DNA from: Symsagittifera roscoffensis
Lineage: Eukaryota > Xenacoelomorpha > Acoela > Convolutidae
Assembly: GCF_963678635.1 (NCBI RefSeq)
Contig: NC_087070.1
Coordinates: 18,759,318-18,823,317 of the forward strand
Reading direction: 5' to 3'
DNA: 64,000 nucleotides
This document shows positions 11,999-23,448 of this stretch, one piece after another. Made by a program: the position numbers and the translations under genes. The notes below the pieces were generated by a model. The model ran no database searches. It was not told where the DNA came from and saw nothing but the letters and a program-made list of their open reading frames with translations. Numbering within the stretch: position 1 is the stretch's first letter; the number at the start of each line of letters is the position of its first letter.

Positions 11999-12297
11999 TG
12001 AAAGACGCCTATAAGTACCACGAATCACAAAAAAACTCAAAATACCAACAGAGAGTTGCACAAGTCGAACAGAGCAGCTTTTGCCCAATCATTTTTGGCT
12101 GCACTGGTGATGCCGCACCAGCAGCTACTGAGACAATGCAGCGCATAGCAGTAAAACTTTGTGAAAAAAGGCATAAAAGCTACGCAGAAACAATTAACTA
12201 TATAAGAACTAAGATAAGCTTCGCGCTGCTCAGGAACGCTATCCTTTGTATACGGGGTTGTAGATCACTGCGTAAGACGCAATTCATAGACAATTGA
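11999..12297 (+). pseudogene. C-terminal tail of a non-LTR retrotransposon protein
   Basis: The last ~100 codons of the plus-strand frame ending at 12297 read KYQQRVAQVEQSSFCPIIF, then AATETMQRIAVKLCEKR and ISFALLRNAILCIRG, before a stop. I recognise this order (QRV..IE.ASFTPLIFS, an internal YK/RLA segment, then ISFALLRSAILCLRG) as the conserved C-terminus of reverse-transcriptase ORFs of a non-LTR family common in invertebrates. The RT palm is absent, so this is a 3' fragment. It sits on the broken 5' edge of gene G. Confidence 0.7.
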
Positions 12298-12554
12298 ATC
12301 AGTGCTGTTGTAGAGGAGGGACGGTTGAATTGAATACCTTTAGTGACAATGCATTAAATGCTGACTTGACTTAATTCCTGCAATATCACAACTATTATGT
12401 AACAATTTTAAACATTTTGTCACAAATTTCCGAGAGTTTCCAACTTTTTAATTTCAAAATTTCGTTTTGTCGCTAATTTTCATGCTAACATGTTCAAAAA
12501 TTTTTTGTTTTAGCCAGAATTTTTCGATTCTGGAACTATAGCATTAATGTCAGC
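12298..12554. other. Spacer without recognised content
   Basis: AT-rich, with T-runs, between a plus-strand LINE tail and a minus-strand Penelope fragment. It could be the 3' UTR of either; nothing specific is visible. Confidence 0.4.
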
Positions 12555-12952
12555 TCCCTACTTCTTAACTCGTCGCGCGTGTTAATTGCCAGTCTCTCTT
12601 TCCTAATGTGCAGCTCCTCTAGTGTAAGTAACTTGATGCTGCTGGACGCCTGGTCGATTATTTCATTTAAACTCAGACTTACCACTCTCACTACCGCACT
12701 GCCTTATATGATGTCCAACGGGTATCCTCTTTTCGATGTTCCTCAATCCTTGTGGTGAGATTCCTCAATCATTGTGAGATGTCGGACCGTCTGGGCAACA
12801 TAGATGGATTTGCACCCACAACATTCAAGTCTGTACACCACTTTTGATTTCAGTTCATTGGAGAAGGAGGATTTTAGAGAGGGCATACATGTTTTATTTT
12901 CCTCGTCGTGAATATTATCAGCGCATTGGTAATATCGTGTACGGTCCTGCAA
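12555..12952 (-). pseudogene. Penelope-like element fragment, GIY-YIG endonuclease end
   Basis: The minus-strand frame at 12743-12952 encodes MPSLKSSFSNELKSKVVYRL, then CKSIYVAQTVRHLT. This is the same segment as the GIY-YIG domain of the plus-strand Penelope element at 14857-14990. After a short internal duplication near 12750-12775 and further shifts, the sequence down to about 12555 encodes IKLLTLEELHIRKE and INTRDELRSREL, the usual end of the Penelope endonuclease. It is a second, clearly diverged copy in opposite orientation. In the family the enzyme nicks the target for insertion; here it is broken. Confidence 0.75.
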
Positions 12953-13071
12953 TATTTTTTATTGATGTATATATATAACGCTGGTATGAGGCCCTATCCA
13001 GCTTGTGCACGACCGTACCTAAACGGAAGGGCCCCTTCTATAATTAACTATCTTTGTAACACTTGTATGTT

Positions 13072-15126
13072 GAAGTGCTATCAAGGGTATATGAAGTGCT
13101 ATCAATGGGCCCCAAGCATCCAATTAGAGACAAATTTAACGAAACACATTTTTTGGCGGATATCGACATTTTTCTCTCACAATTGAAAAATCAAAAAACA
13201 TCTGGTGAAACGTTATGTGAAATAGAAGCCGCGGCAAAGGCAGTTGCAAAAAACGTACGGCAAACCCCAAGAGACAAAGCCGTTGAAAAAACGAGGAAAT
13301 ATCTCAAAGATAATGGGTTGCTGGCTGTGCCTTTTGATAAGGGGGTTGGTTTTTGCATAATGAGGAAACAAACATATGAATCAAAGCTGGAATCCTTGTT
13401 GCAATCTGCTCAGTTTGTGAAAATAGATGCAACCACTGATGAGGTGATACTGAAAATTGAGAAAGAACTTAACAAAGAATTACTAGCCATGAACAAAAGA
13501 GACGAGATAAGTGATCAGTTATATTCTAAGATGAGATCAACAGGGGGGCAACCCGCCCGTTTGTACGGTTTAGCTAAGGTACACAAGGATGAGACACCCC
13601 TACGACCTGTACTATCACTTCCCGGCAGCTCGTATGAGAATCTTAACAAAATGCTTGCAAAGTTTTTTGACAACATCGATGGAGCAAATATAGAAACCAA
13701 TACTAAAGAGGCTAGAGAAAAAATAGAAAACATTGCTCTAGATCCGGATGAAACCATAATATCTCTTGATGTGAAAAGTTTGTACACCAACGTTCCCCTG
13801 AAGGAGGCAATTGAAATTGCTTTACAGAAGCTGTACAGCCAGGAGTCTCCTCCTGAAATTCAAAGAGCAACCATAAAAAGGCTTTTGAGTATGGCGGTCA
13901 GCAAAGTATATTTCAAGTGTAATGATTCATGGTATGTACAAGTTGATGGTTTAGCAATGGGCGCGTCCCTCGCTGTAATTCTGGCAAACTTATGGCTGAA
14001 AGAATACGAATTTGCTCTACGACAACAAATACCGGTGGGAACGGGGGTACAGCAAATTAATGACAAAAACGGCTTGTGCCCATGTTGCAGCAGGAAAGTC
14101 ACATATAGATCAAAGGGGGTTGAATGCGAGAGTTGCCGAAACTGGTATCATCTAAAATGCAGAAAAATATCCGATGACGTATACGCATCAATAACCGAGA
14201 TAGTCTGGTACTGTGAAAGCTGCTGCCGAGCTAAGAACAAGTAGAAGGATACTCCCCAGGTGAAATTGTTCCTCAGGTATGTGGATGACATTGTTAGAAC
14301 AGTCAGAGGGGAGCCGAGTTGTCTTCTCGATGCCGCCAATTCTCTTCATCCAAATTTGCAGTTCACTCTAGAGAAACCTAATTCGGAGGGGAATTTGCCG
14401 TTCCTGGATTTGAACATAAATGTATCGCAGGATAGGCGTGTAACTTGCAGTTGGTATCAAAAACCAACAGATACAGGGACTATACTGAACTATAGAAGCT
14501 GCGCCCCAACTCAGTATAAGCGTAGTGTTATCCAAGGCACTGTACACAGGGTTTTTAGTAGTACATCCAGCTGGGAGCAATTTGATAAGGCTATGGAAAC
14601 TAATAGGGCGCAATGGCTGACAAATCAGTACCCTGAAAATTGGTCCGCAAAGGTGGCTTCAGATGCCTTGTGCAAGATCATCGAGGGTAAAGGCAAGCCC
14701 CTGGATAGTGACAGGGGTTTGTCAGTTCAATCACCAGAGGATGAGAAGCCCCCAATGCTGATGGTGCATTATAGAGGTAACCAGAGCCAATATTTTGCTA
14801 ACAGGTTACGAAAATTAACGAACGTTCAAGTGGTTTTCACCACAAGAAAACTACAGTCATGTTTACCATCACTGAAGTCAGCATTTTCTAATGACCTCAA
14901 GTCAAGAGTGGTTTATAAACTGTCATGTAGTGGATGCACTTCCACCTATGTCGGACAAACTGTTCGACATTTGACCACTAGAGTTGAGGAACATAAGAAA
15001 GCAGACTCACCGGTAGGCCTCCACCTTCAACAATGCCAACTTGAGGGAAATAGCGCAGATCTTAGTTGGGAAATTATAGATAGGTCAAACAACCAAACAA
15101 AATTGCTACACTAGAGGCAATACATT
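13072..15126 (+). pseudogene. Penelope-like element: RT with PHD finger, and GIY-YIG endonuclease
   Basis: The plus-strand frame at 13063-14244 starts in the N-terminal segment that opens GPKHPIRDKFNE, continues through YGLAKVHKDETPLRPVLS and ISLDVKSLYTNVP (RT motif A), and reaches GLAMGASLAVILANLW (motif B). A PHD-type finger follows, then an in-frame TAG at 14242-14244. The same frame resumes with FLRYVDDIVR (motif C, catalytic Asp pair) and ends in a GIY-YIG domain (STYVGQTVRHLTTRVEEH). A one-base deletion near 15110 shifts out of frame just before the conserved KLLTLEA end. The extreme N-terminus is missing or altered by a small duplication at 13072-13109. One stop and one shift suggest a fairly young copy. 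Readthrough of the TAG is possible but unproven. Confidence 0.85.
14076..14223 (+). other. PHD-type zinc finger inside the Penelope RT
   Basis: The segment has the C4-H-C3 spacing of a PHD finger: CPCC, then CESC, HLKC and CESC, with the usual aromatic W/Y before the His (RNWYHLKC) and W before the last pair (VWYCESC). PHD fingers usually read histone H3 tails. It lies between RT motif B and motif C, in the palm, where family members normally have only a short loop. Confidence 0.85.
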
Positions 15127-16016
15127 GTAACATTCGCCCAAATACTACACAGCGACGGAGCGTAGAAAAAGTACCTATTAACGACTGGCAGGCGTCAGTT
15201 ACCTTAATCCTACTCGCTTTTCACCGTCTCGACCTTGCCAGTTGATTTTCTGGTCTGTCTAGGGCTAAGTAAAAAGTTACTATTTTTAGGCCATCAGTCA
15301 AACGACTTTTGATCAGCTTTCGTTTACATGCGAACACAACCATATAGCTGAGTCTCGGATCCTCAGACTACGTGATTGTCATTAAGAACACGGCTCGAAC
15401 AACCTATTTTAATATGTTTTTGTGTGACAGTTTTATATTAAATCCATTGGAGATGGATTGACCCTTTCCTCTTTCTAGCTACTCATATTCTGAAATATCA
15501 AACGATAACGATGTTAATTAAGAGATCTATGACATTCCAGCAGCTATAAAGTTAGTTTATACAGTCCCTTCACATAGAACAGTCTCTGGGGGACCAAGCC
15601 TCCGCTCCCGTAATATTCCTATGATAACGCTCTTATCTCCTCTGATTTGCGTCCCGGGAGGGTTCCGTGGTGTATTTCTTCCCCCACTGAAGCCTCCTTC
15701 TCCACCAATATTCACTGCTAAGTGTCTTATCGTGCGTTGTTGCCACGATAAGAGGCTTCGTACTTTCCGTCTCTCGTACGACTGTTTTTCACTATATCTG
15801 TCGTTGTTCTGATTTTCGTCACTTTTTCAGTCAAAATGGCCGTTTTTCGTATTTCTGAGAAATATTCTTCTTCCAATCGAAATTTTAAAAATAAAAATTC
15901 TGGAATATTCGGACCCTCCTTCGCAATACTTTTTCGTCAATAAGGCCTTTAGTCGTTAGTCGTTCTTTTTTACGTCGCCGGAAGGTTGTGCTGTGCCAGT
16001 CTGGCAGAATGGCACA
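15127..16016 (+). mobile_element. 3' region of the Penelope-like element
   Basis: The sequence from 15126 to 16016 recurs nearly unchanged at 40216-41096, which defines the 3' part of the element. It starts inside the last codons of the endonuclease and is then non-coding. A strong hairpin (TCTTATCGTG with CACGATAAGA) is at about 15724-15753. The last 25 bases form a second hairpin (TGTGCCA 15992-15998 with TGGCACA 16010-16016). A small plus-strand frame (63 codons) is present in both copies but shows no protein-like conservation beyond the DNA. Confidence 0.8.
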
Positions 16017-16689
16017 TACTCCCCGGACAGTCCCCATCAATGTCCCTATTGATCGCATAACACCGGGTTATCGTCAAGTAGTTATCCAGTTTTCTGTAAT
16101 CAATCTTACAAATCGCATAGGAAAATGAAATTTATCTACCCCACCTCAACTCACTACGTGTTCACAAATGGCATCGTACTACATTTCACTGCCTTTCAAC
16201 ATTTTCACAAAATTTGCACCATGAGGAGTGTCCTAGATAAAATTTCTTTTCTGACTACTTACGTCGTCTTGCCATAAAACTTCTTTTCGCTCTTTGTGAT
16301 TAAAAAGTGGGACGTGGCACGGCCACGCACCCGTTAAAATTAACTTAACACTACTCACTAAGTATAATCAGTCATTTATGCGGTCCTTTCAATATTAGAA
16401 CTAAGAATTTCTGTGGCTAGAAAAGTTATTGAGTTACCCACCCTTCTCGAGCGAGTTTACTCAAACTTACCATGTCGCCACACAGTGAATTTGTGTCTTA
16501 CACAGGTTAAAAACTTCAGTCGTGAATAAATAGGTAAATATACTCACCTAGATTCCTCATATACATACATAAATAGCCACAACTAAAATCAAGAATTTCA
16601 ACAATTTTAACAATTGCAACAATATAGTTTGGTCTGACCAAACTAAATCAAAACAGAAAGTTTCACAAGTTCAATAATCAAAAATTTCA
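16017..16689. other. Non-coding stretch between Penelope 3' end and gene F
   Basis: AT-rich, without a coherent frame. The first ~50 bases (CTCCCCGGACA, then an ATCAAT/ATTGAT hairpin) resemble a segment at 25000-25045 inside the retroelement integrase frame. This suggests a shared short repeat or target sequence. Confidence 0.4.
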
Positions 16690-17266
16690 ATCTCATGGCC
16701 AGCAGATGATGTATCATGGCCAGATCATGTAAACTCGCGTCATCATCTAGGTCTAATGTGATATCCGCCGTCATGTCCCAGATTAAACCGGCGTTAGGAT
16801 GTGGGCACCAAGAAGGCTTCATGAGTTCCCACATCGTCACTAGACTGGTTTTCAAGGGACCGTCCCAAGAACCACAATCAAAACTCACTTGCCCCTTTAG
16901 CTCGGGGACCGAGGGTTCGACCACTCGTTCTTCCAAAATAACTCCCAGCTTGGGTTGTTCCACCATCAGCATTCCAGTTTCTTTAATACGTTCGACCCAG
17001 AAATTGAGTACTATGACTTGCTCATAGTCGAAGTACGCTTCCCTGGCTTCCTCATTCACGAAGGGTTTATACGCCATCCCCGGTATGCCAGACACATATT
17101 GGAATGACTTCCGTTTCCCTAGTGTTGCAAACTCTTTTTGTCCTCTGACCGCCTCAATCAACTCCCGGCTCACTTTCAATTCTTTGTTGGAATATCTTCT
17201 CACCTCTTCCAACTTGCGATAGCTTTCCATATCATTCGACTCCTTGCTTGGCACAGTCAATGGCAT
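16643..17266 (-). pseudogene. Segment F of the large A-F gene, truncated 3' end
   Basis: A 207-codon frame continues segment E after a frameshift near 17257-17266. It is mixed helical and charged. Residues ~165-195 (SWCPHPNAGLIWDM, then MIHHLLAMR) are related to gene G. After LLAMR, at about 16690, the likeness to G stops and the frame reads low-complexity residues to a chance stop, so the real C-terminus has been lost at a breakpoint there. No known domain is recognised. Confidence 0.6.
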
Positions 17267-18078
17267 GTCCTGATATGTTCCAGGAGTGCCCTAAGGAAGT
17301 TCCTTTCACAATCAACTCCCTTTTGCCGAATGATCTTTATGCATTCTCCCAAAACAGGAGTGGGGATACGATCCACCACGAACCTGACAAAGCAAAGGGC
17401 ATCCTTGCGCTTAGCCCATGCTATCGCAGAATCGTCTTTCGAAATCAACGCTCGCAGAGCATCCATTAACTCCAGTTCCTGTTCCCGTGATTTCGAATCA
17501 TTACTGGCTTCATACTCCGCTCTCTTGATGCCCATCAAGCACCAAGCCAACCGTACTTGCAGATCAGTTCTCACGCAAGGATGAGCCAGGTATGCCGCCA
17601 CTGTAGCAGGTGCATGCATCGCCTCGTCGAAGTATCTCTGGAGGGCCGCCCTCCAGGAGACTTCTAGCAATTTTTCCAATCCGACTTCGTTCGCTTCAGA
17701 GGACATTACCGTGCCGTATTCTTTTTGATTTAAGTTCGAATTTTCCGTGAGCTCTTTCAGATGTTCCTGCATGGCTCGCTTCTCGCTCCAAGCCATCAGG
17801 TGCCCTCTCGCGGAGTTTCTCGCTTTCAACATTTCCACATAACCTCCTGCTGGATCTCCCATGTGGACTGATTCTGGCACAGTAACTCGACTGTACTCGA
17901 CCACGTCGAGTTGTCCTTCCAGCTTCAGCTTGGCTATGTTGGTCCGCGAGGGCCTGTAATCTTCAAGTCCTCCAGATCCACATTGACTGATGATCTCCAT
18001 CTCTAATTTAATGTCTGCCAGGGTTCGTGCTGTTTTCTTTGATCTTACGGCAGTCGTGGTCAGACCAGCCAAGAGCAT
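17257..18078 (-). pseudogene. Segment E of the large A-F gene
   Basis: A 273-codon frame, in the same phase as segment C upstream. Predicted mostly helical, with a Ser/Lys-rich N-terminus (TTTAVRSKKTARTLADIKLE) and a central stretch rich in Glu, Lys and Ala. No domain is recognised. It ends where segment F takes over in another phase, a likely one- or two-base indel. Confidence 0.55.
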
Positions 18079-18095
18079 AGGGGTATCAGATTCTC

Positions 18096-18818
18096 TTATT
18101 CTCCCCCTGTCAGCGTTGCACTATCTCCTTGCCCGCTCTCGCCTGAACGACCTGCGCTCGTTAAAGAGGTCACCACTGCGTTGGCTCTCGACTTCACCAC
18201 TCTGGGGTTCATGGCTCGACTTCCTGTCTTCCCTTTTAGTCGCTTCAGCCCCTTCCTGGCTCGTCTAACAGGTAATTTCTTTGCAACCTGCTGATCATCG
18301 GCACTGTCTTCTGTTACTGACTCGGTCAGAACATCTGACTCCATGGAGTTCACTATTTTCTCCAGGACCTCACGCATGATGGGTTGGTTCAACCCCACCT
18401 TCATTATGGACTGCTTCCCATATCGCCTTATCACGTCCCATGATCTTTCCATGAAATTCACTCGGCTCCAGGTTGTCCCTGTCTTGCCTTCTAGCTCACT
18501 CTGATATCTCTCCCATTCTTCTTCCGGCAACGTGCTCAGGAAGGATACCCTCATTGATTCTTCGATTTTTCTCCTCCTTGGTGACTCATGGAGCAATCTC
18601 TGCGGATCCCTGCTTTGGCACTCTCTCGCATGGCTTATGGGGACTATCGGGGATAAGTCGGCCGACGCCTCCTTTGTAGGGGACATGAAAGACGATGGCG
18701 TCATTAGCAATAGACTCCCGTCGACTTCCCCATCATCTTCTTCACTAAACCGGTATTCTAGCAAGTCTCTCTCTAACGCTCCCAGATCCCGTCTTTCCCT
18801 CGGTATCGTTGTCGTCAT
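18096..18818 (-). pseudogene. Segment D of the large A-F gene
   Basis: A 240-codon frame, shifted relative to both C and E, so two indels bracket it (near 18750-18820 and near 18080-18100). It starts with an acidic stretch (EYRFSEEDDGEVDGS), passes a Pro/Ser linker and a WERYQSELEG helix, and ends in a basic tail (PVRRARKGLKRLKGK) that could bind nucleic acid or direct nuclear import. No known domain is recognised. Confidence 0.55.
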
Positions 18819-20274
18819 GATCCATCAAATCATCATCACCTGCATCAGGTTTCGGCCTGGGTCCTGAAGGTCCTTGTCGTGAGTCAGTGCCCGAGTCCGG
18901 CCGAGCCGGGACGGTCATGTCTCCTGCATGATAAAACAACTCATCATTCACCAGGAATTCTACAGATTCCTCGCCATGTGGTGCTAGGTCCTCTATCGTT
19001 ATATATGAGCCCCCTCTGCTCTCCTTTGCCACTTCCATCATCACTACCTTCACTTCTCCTGACCACTTCAGTCTTGATAAGTCATCCGTGGGAGAATACA
19101 CTTCGTTCCACATTTCGGCCGAGACCTCTGGTCTCCTGGAAGGTAGTGCCTTGATCTTCTTCCTACTCCAAGCATCAGGAAATGAGAAGTCGAATGTGTG
19201 CGCGGCTGCCACATTCCAGCCGATGAAGCGCGGCTCCATCCCTTCACTCCACTTCAACATTCTCTTTTCTGCATCACGAGCTGCTCCGATGCGAGGGGCA
19301 ATGATGGGAGATGTGACTCCCAACAACATCCTCCTTATCGGTGGATATCGAGGGCATTGGTCCGGCAGCGGCCTGGACCCAGATAGCCACGCTTGCTGGT
19401 TCTCTTTGGCGTGTGCATAGGCCTCTGGTAAGAGTGGCACTCCCATAGCCGCTCCCGTATCCTTTACTACTGGTCTTAAGTTCCAAAGCTTCGGGTTGAA
19501 CTGGATATGAGAAAGTTCCTCACGGCCCATTCGGCATTTGAAGTGGTTGTTGAAATCCATCAACATCCAACCTGGCTCCGCTATTCTTCTGAACAGCCTA
19601 TCGTCACTGGCCAGCCCTCTCAACTCACTCTGTTCTACCCAGTTCAGCACGGAACAGTCCACGACTGAGACCAGGTTGACGTACAACACCGAATTCCTGT
19701 ACGCCTTAACTTGTACATCCGGGAACGCAAAAGACATCACCGGTCCATACACCACTGTGACGAATTCCCTCAGTCCGTGGACCAGAGCCAACGGATCAAT
19801 CCGCATCATGACAGCTAAGTCCGTCAGTAAGGGCATGCCACAATACTGCTTACTCTCGCCCGCATTCGTCGCCACCTTGTCTTCTCCCGTGACGCTTCTG
19901 TTCTGTTGTAAGAGGTATTGAAGTAGGAGAGTCCTCCAGTCTTTCATCTTCTTGAGCGAGGCGGTTTCCAACTGTGCATTGAACTCACGACTCGGTCCCT
20001 GCAGCTGTTCAGGGTAACGTAACAGCACAAGCAAATCACCCAGTCGACCGTAGGTCATAGCAATCAGAGTCAGGAGTCCATCCAATCTCAAATCGGCTAA
20101 CGCTTGGGTGAAGAGATTCGCCGGCCCCTTCACCAAATTTTCGTGACCAAATGTCACGTACAAGGCTAATACCAGGCCAATCGATAACTTCCTGATGTCT
20201 CTGACAAAACTCGCAATCAAGTTCCGGGATGCCCTAGGATAGCACGTCGATAGGAAGGATGGCGTCCATCCCAC
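18745..20274 (-). pseudogene. Segment C of the large A-F gene
   Basis: A 509-codon frame that directly follows segment B in the same phase, parted only by one TGA (20275-20277). An N-terminal helical part (residues 1-130, including the hydrophobic SIGLVLALYVTF) is followed by a mixed domain and a Pro/Asp-rich tail (KPDAGDDDLMDHDDND) where the frame shifts. The even length and lack of other stops over 1.5 kb show past selection for protein. I do not recognise the fold. Confidence 0.6.
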
Positions 20275-23200
20275 TCATATTCCTCCCAAGATAGCATCCG
20301 ATCGTTCGTACTGTGCCCTCGTGGCTAGCACGTCAGCTTGGAACTTGTCCAGTGACATCGTGTTTACGTCCTGCATTAGTTTCAACATCATGCTCCCAGT
20401 TAACTCCCGGGCATCAAACAGGTTTTTCAGGTACACGTGTATCTCCTTTATCACTGCCGGCGCGTGCTCGAACGCGTCCTCACCCAAGGTGCACAGCCTT
20501 GGTGACAAGTACAACCATATGTTGTTGTGCGGCTTCGTGCGCAAAGCCATTGCCATGAGATCTTCTTCGGCTGCTGTCATGTTCTTCCTGACTGTCATGC
20601 CCTGCTCATTCTCGGCCTGATCCATCTGTCTGAACCAGAGATCATCAGCCACCTGTTGTACTAACAGATGATCGTCATCCACCCCTGGTCTTAGTTTCAG
20701 CAATCTGGCAAAGTTGGACAGCTCCAACCCCAGAACTTCATCTAGCACCAACCGAGTTGTGCTACAATCTCTGAGCCCCTGTATGGCATTCGAAATGTCA
20801 GCCCAAACGGCGGGAAGCTCAGATCGGGACGGGTAGTAATTGTCCGGGTCCACTACTCTGTTTGGGGCAGGAATTATCACATTGAACCTCCCCTCTGCTA
20901 TTGTTGTGACCATTGTATATACAAATTGAAGGGGTTCTGGTAATGCAGCGTACCCTGTTGACAATACAAAGATCACCTTCACCACATTCATGGTGAAGCG
21001 TTGTCTTGCTGCTGCCTCTACCTCAGCCATCGCCGAGAGCAGTGTCATTATTGCCTCCCCTATGACCTCGTTACTCGGGATCGACCCATCCGTCAGACGT
21101 GACAATAAGCCCCTGCTTTGCAGATGATCATTTGAGCCTGCAACCACTATTACCTGCGGCTCCATACTGACCACCCTTCGCACACTTATCATCATGCCGA
21201 TTGCTTGTCCCCAGTCCAATTTAGGTGCCGTCAAAAAGATCACGTCGGGCCAAAAGAGAGAACGGGGAGTATAGAGATAATCGGAACTGGCCACGATCAG
21301 ATACTTCGCAGCTTTCATCTCTAAGGGATCGTAAGCAGCGAACAGGCCATCGCCTATTGGGGCCTTCAGTTTCCCATATCTCTGTTCATCTCCCTCTACC
21401 GTAGTCGTTCGGGGGTAGTCCCTTGAATATTCGCCAGGCGTCTGACCGGGTGGTTTAGCGAACTGCCTGTACATCTTATGATGCTTGTTATTGGGCTTAT
21501 TTTCTGCCTGAAACTTGCCCCTTCGAGCAGGTGGCGTCAATTCCCGGGCTCTCTGTCGAACGTCCGTAAGGGACCGCGTGTTCAAGGGTCCAAAGGTATT
21601 GTCCTGAGGCAACCCGTTCAAGTCTGCATGTCGGAGCGTAGTCGCAGAGCTGAACTGCTCCTGCTCTGCTAGCAGCCAATCCACGCCTGGTATCCGATAC
21701 AATCGCGACACCGTGGGGTTTTCTCCGCCAATCATTCTCATCGCGTCCTCCCGACACGTCAGGGTATTCATGTTCAGCTTCGTGGACATGTCCGTCTTAT
21801 ACTGTCCCCATTGACTAGGGTCTGATCGATTCCAAAGCAGCAGGCTGCCTGGTTCAACTCCTTCCGCAGGCACGGCGCTCGTAGACGATCCTGCTGCTGG
21901 AGCAGGGTTTGCCGTGGCGGGCGGATCGTTCCTCCTAGACACGGTCTGGGAGTTATTTCTGTTCTGAACCACTGATCTGCCGAGTCGGCTTTCAAGCGGT
22001 TGTGTTCTGGGAGGAGGAGCAGTCCCTAGCCTCTCTCTCACGTTTGAGCTCGGAGCGGTGGGTGCGGCTACAACCGTCTCCGTTGCCAAGGGCCCTAGGC
22101 GGTTGACGAGGGATTCGGGCACGCTTGCCCTTATTCTACTTCCTCCGGTCGTTGAACTGGTCCGAGCCAGAGAACTGGTCGCCCTCGACTCCTGCTCCAT
22201 TTCTCTCAATTGCGTCTGAAATACATCATTCATCCAGTGTCTCCCTCGTTGGGTGTTGAAATGTATCCCATATTTGGTAAGCGCTACATGATCAATCATG
22301 CGCAGCGTGTTTTCGAGATCCAGAAGTCGCAACTCGCCAGGGTTGTTTCTCACCAGATTACGGATCATTTCGTTCCACCGTGTCTCGTTGCCGTTCATGA
22401 AATCTGCCACTGTGGTGCCCATCAGCGGGTTTTGTGGTATCGTGCACAGCACCACAAACCTGGGCCTGTACTTCTCCTTCAGTTCATTCAGGGGGCATAC
22501 CAGCAGAGGCTCCCACTTGCACTCGGGGGTCACTGGGGCTCTCGAGACGTCATTAGTTCCTTGCATTATCACCAGCGTATCCAGGTGATCCTCGCTTTGG
22601 AATTCCATCATTTTGATGACCTGAGCCACTGAAGCTCCTCCAAAGGACAAGGTGGTTGTCTGACCATAGACGAAGATCTCATTCAGATCCCTCACCAAAC
22701 TGTCTCCTATGATCAGGTGGCGACTCCCTGGGGGAATCACCTGGTCGTTCGTAGCGGGGTTCCAGCTCATGTCATTCAGGCAAGCTCGAGGATGCTCCGC
22801 AGCTACTTTCGTGAACTGGTGCCGTGTCATCAGATTCTTCCTGATATCTACCACGCGGGACTTTTGATAGGTTCTGCCATGCGCAGTCCCCGAGGGCACC
22901 ATCGTGTGGGGTGCTCGCTCCGAGCTATTAGATGACTGATCACGACGCTGGGAAGGAACGATCCTACCCAATGTCCGTCCAGTGGTTCGGTTGATCTCCT
23001 CCATTGTCGCTCTGGCCACTTGGTTGAACGATTCTTGGAACTGAGGGGCGAGGTAAGTGTCAGAAGGGTCTGGTATCGTGAACCTTTGACTAGAAGCAGA
23101 CAGTCGTGTCTGCTGAGGAGCCTCGGGCTCTCTCGATGCACGCAAATCCAGAACCTCGGTCCCTCTCGATACACACAGCTCCTGAGCTGTTGTCCCGGGG

Positions 23201-23448
23201 CGTGTTTCGTTGGATCCCTCCGAGGATCTCATGCTCGCCAGAACTTCCGGTGACACTTGGCTCACCTTCGCCATATACAGCTCCTTCAGGTGCTTTATTT
23301 CATCCTCCTTATAAGCCACCTGTAGATCTTCGTATTTCTTCTTCCATTCGTCTCTTTCTCGAGCTATTGCCCTATACTCCTGGAGTTTGGCACACAGCTC
23401 GCTCTGATCTTTCTCCTTCTTTTCCAGCGTCTCGATCGTCTCCGACGT
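20275..23448 (-). pseudogene. Segment B of the large A-F gene: SGNH-hydrolase-like protein
   Basis: Codons 23448-23320 encode a coiled coil (KKEKDQSELCAKLQEYR). Counting from 23319, residues ~195-370 form an SGNH/GDSL-like domain: LIIGDSLVRDL holds the nucleophile Ser (block I, about S207), FGGASV is block II, IMQGTNDVSR is block III (GxND), and YGIHFNTQRG gives the catalytic His. The Asp three residues before that His is Tyr. A Pro/Ser/Arg linker (380-500) follows. A second part (about 665-860) has VVAGSNDHLQSRG, like another GxND block, but SSD in place of GDS. SGNH enzymes hydrolyse esters; related domains occur in some retroelement proteins. The frame is open for 1,014 codons from 23319. 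Confidence 0.65.

Noticed and set aside
13434-13460. CTGATGAG followed by GAAA, as in the core of a hammerhead ribozyme, in the Penelope element
   Set aside because: It lies inside the conserved RT coding frame, the intervening stem is very weak, and no third stem closes it. Penelope hammerheads are known, but in the terminal repeats.
15621-15812. 63-codon plus-strand frame, also at 40711-40902, as a conserved small protein
   Set aside because: The two copies are near-identical as DNA over a much longer non-coding stretch, so frame conservation is not evidence of coding.
20313-20620. Plus-strand frames opposite the A-F gene and opposite gag-pol
   Set aside because: They are open only because the minus strand codes; none shows domain motifs or its own base composition.
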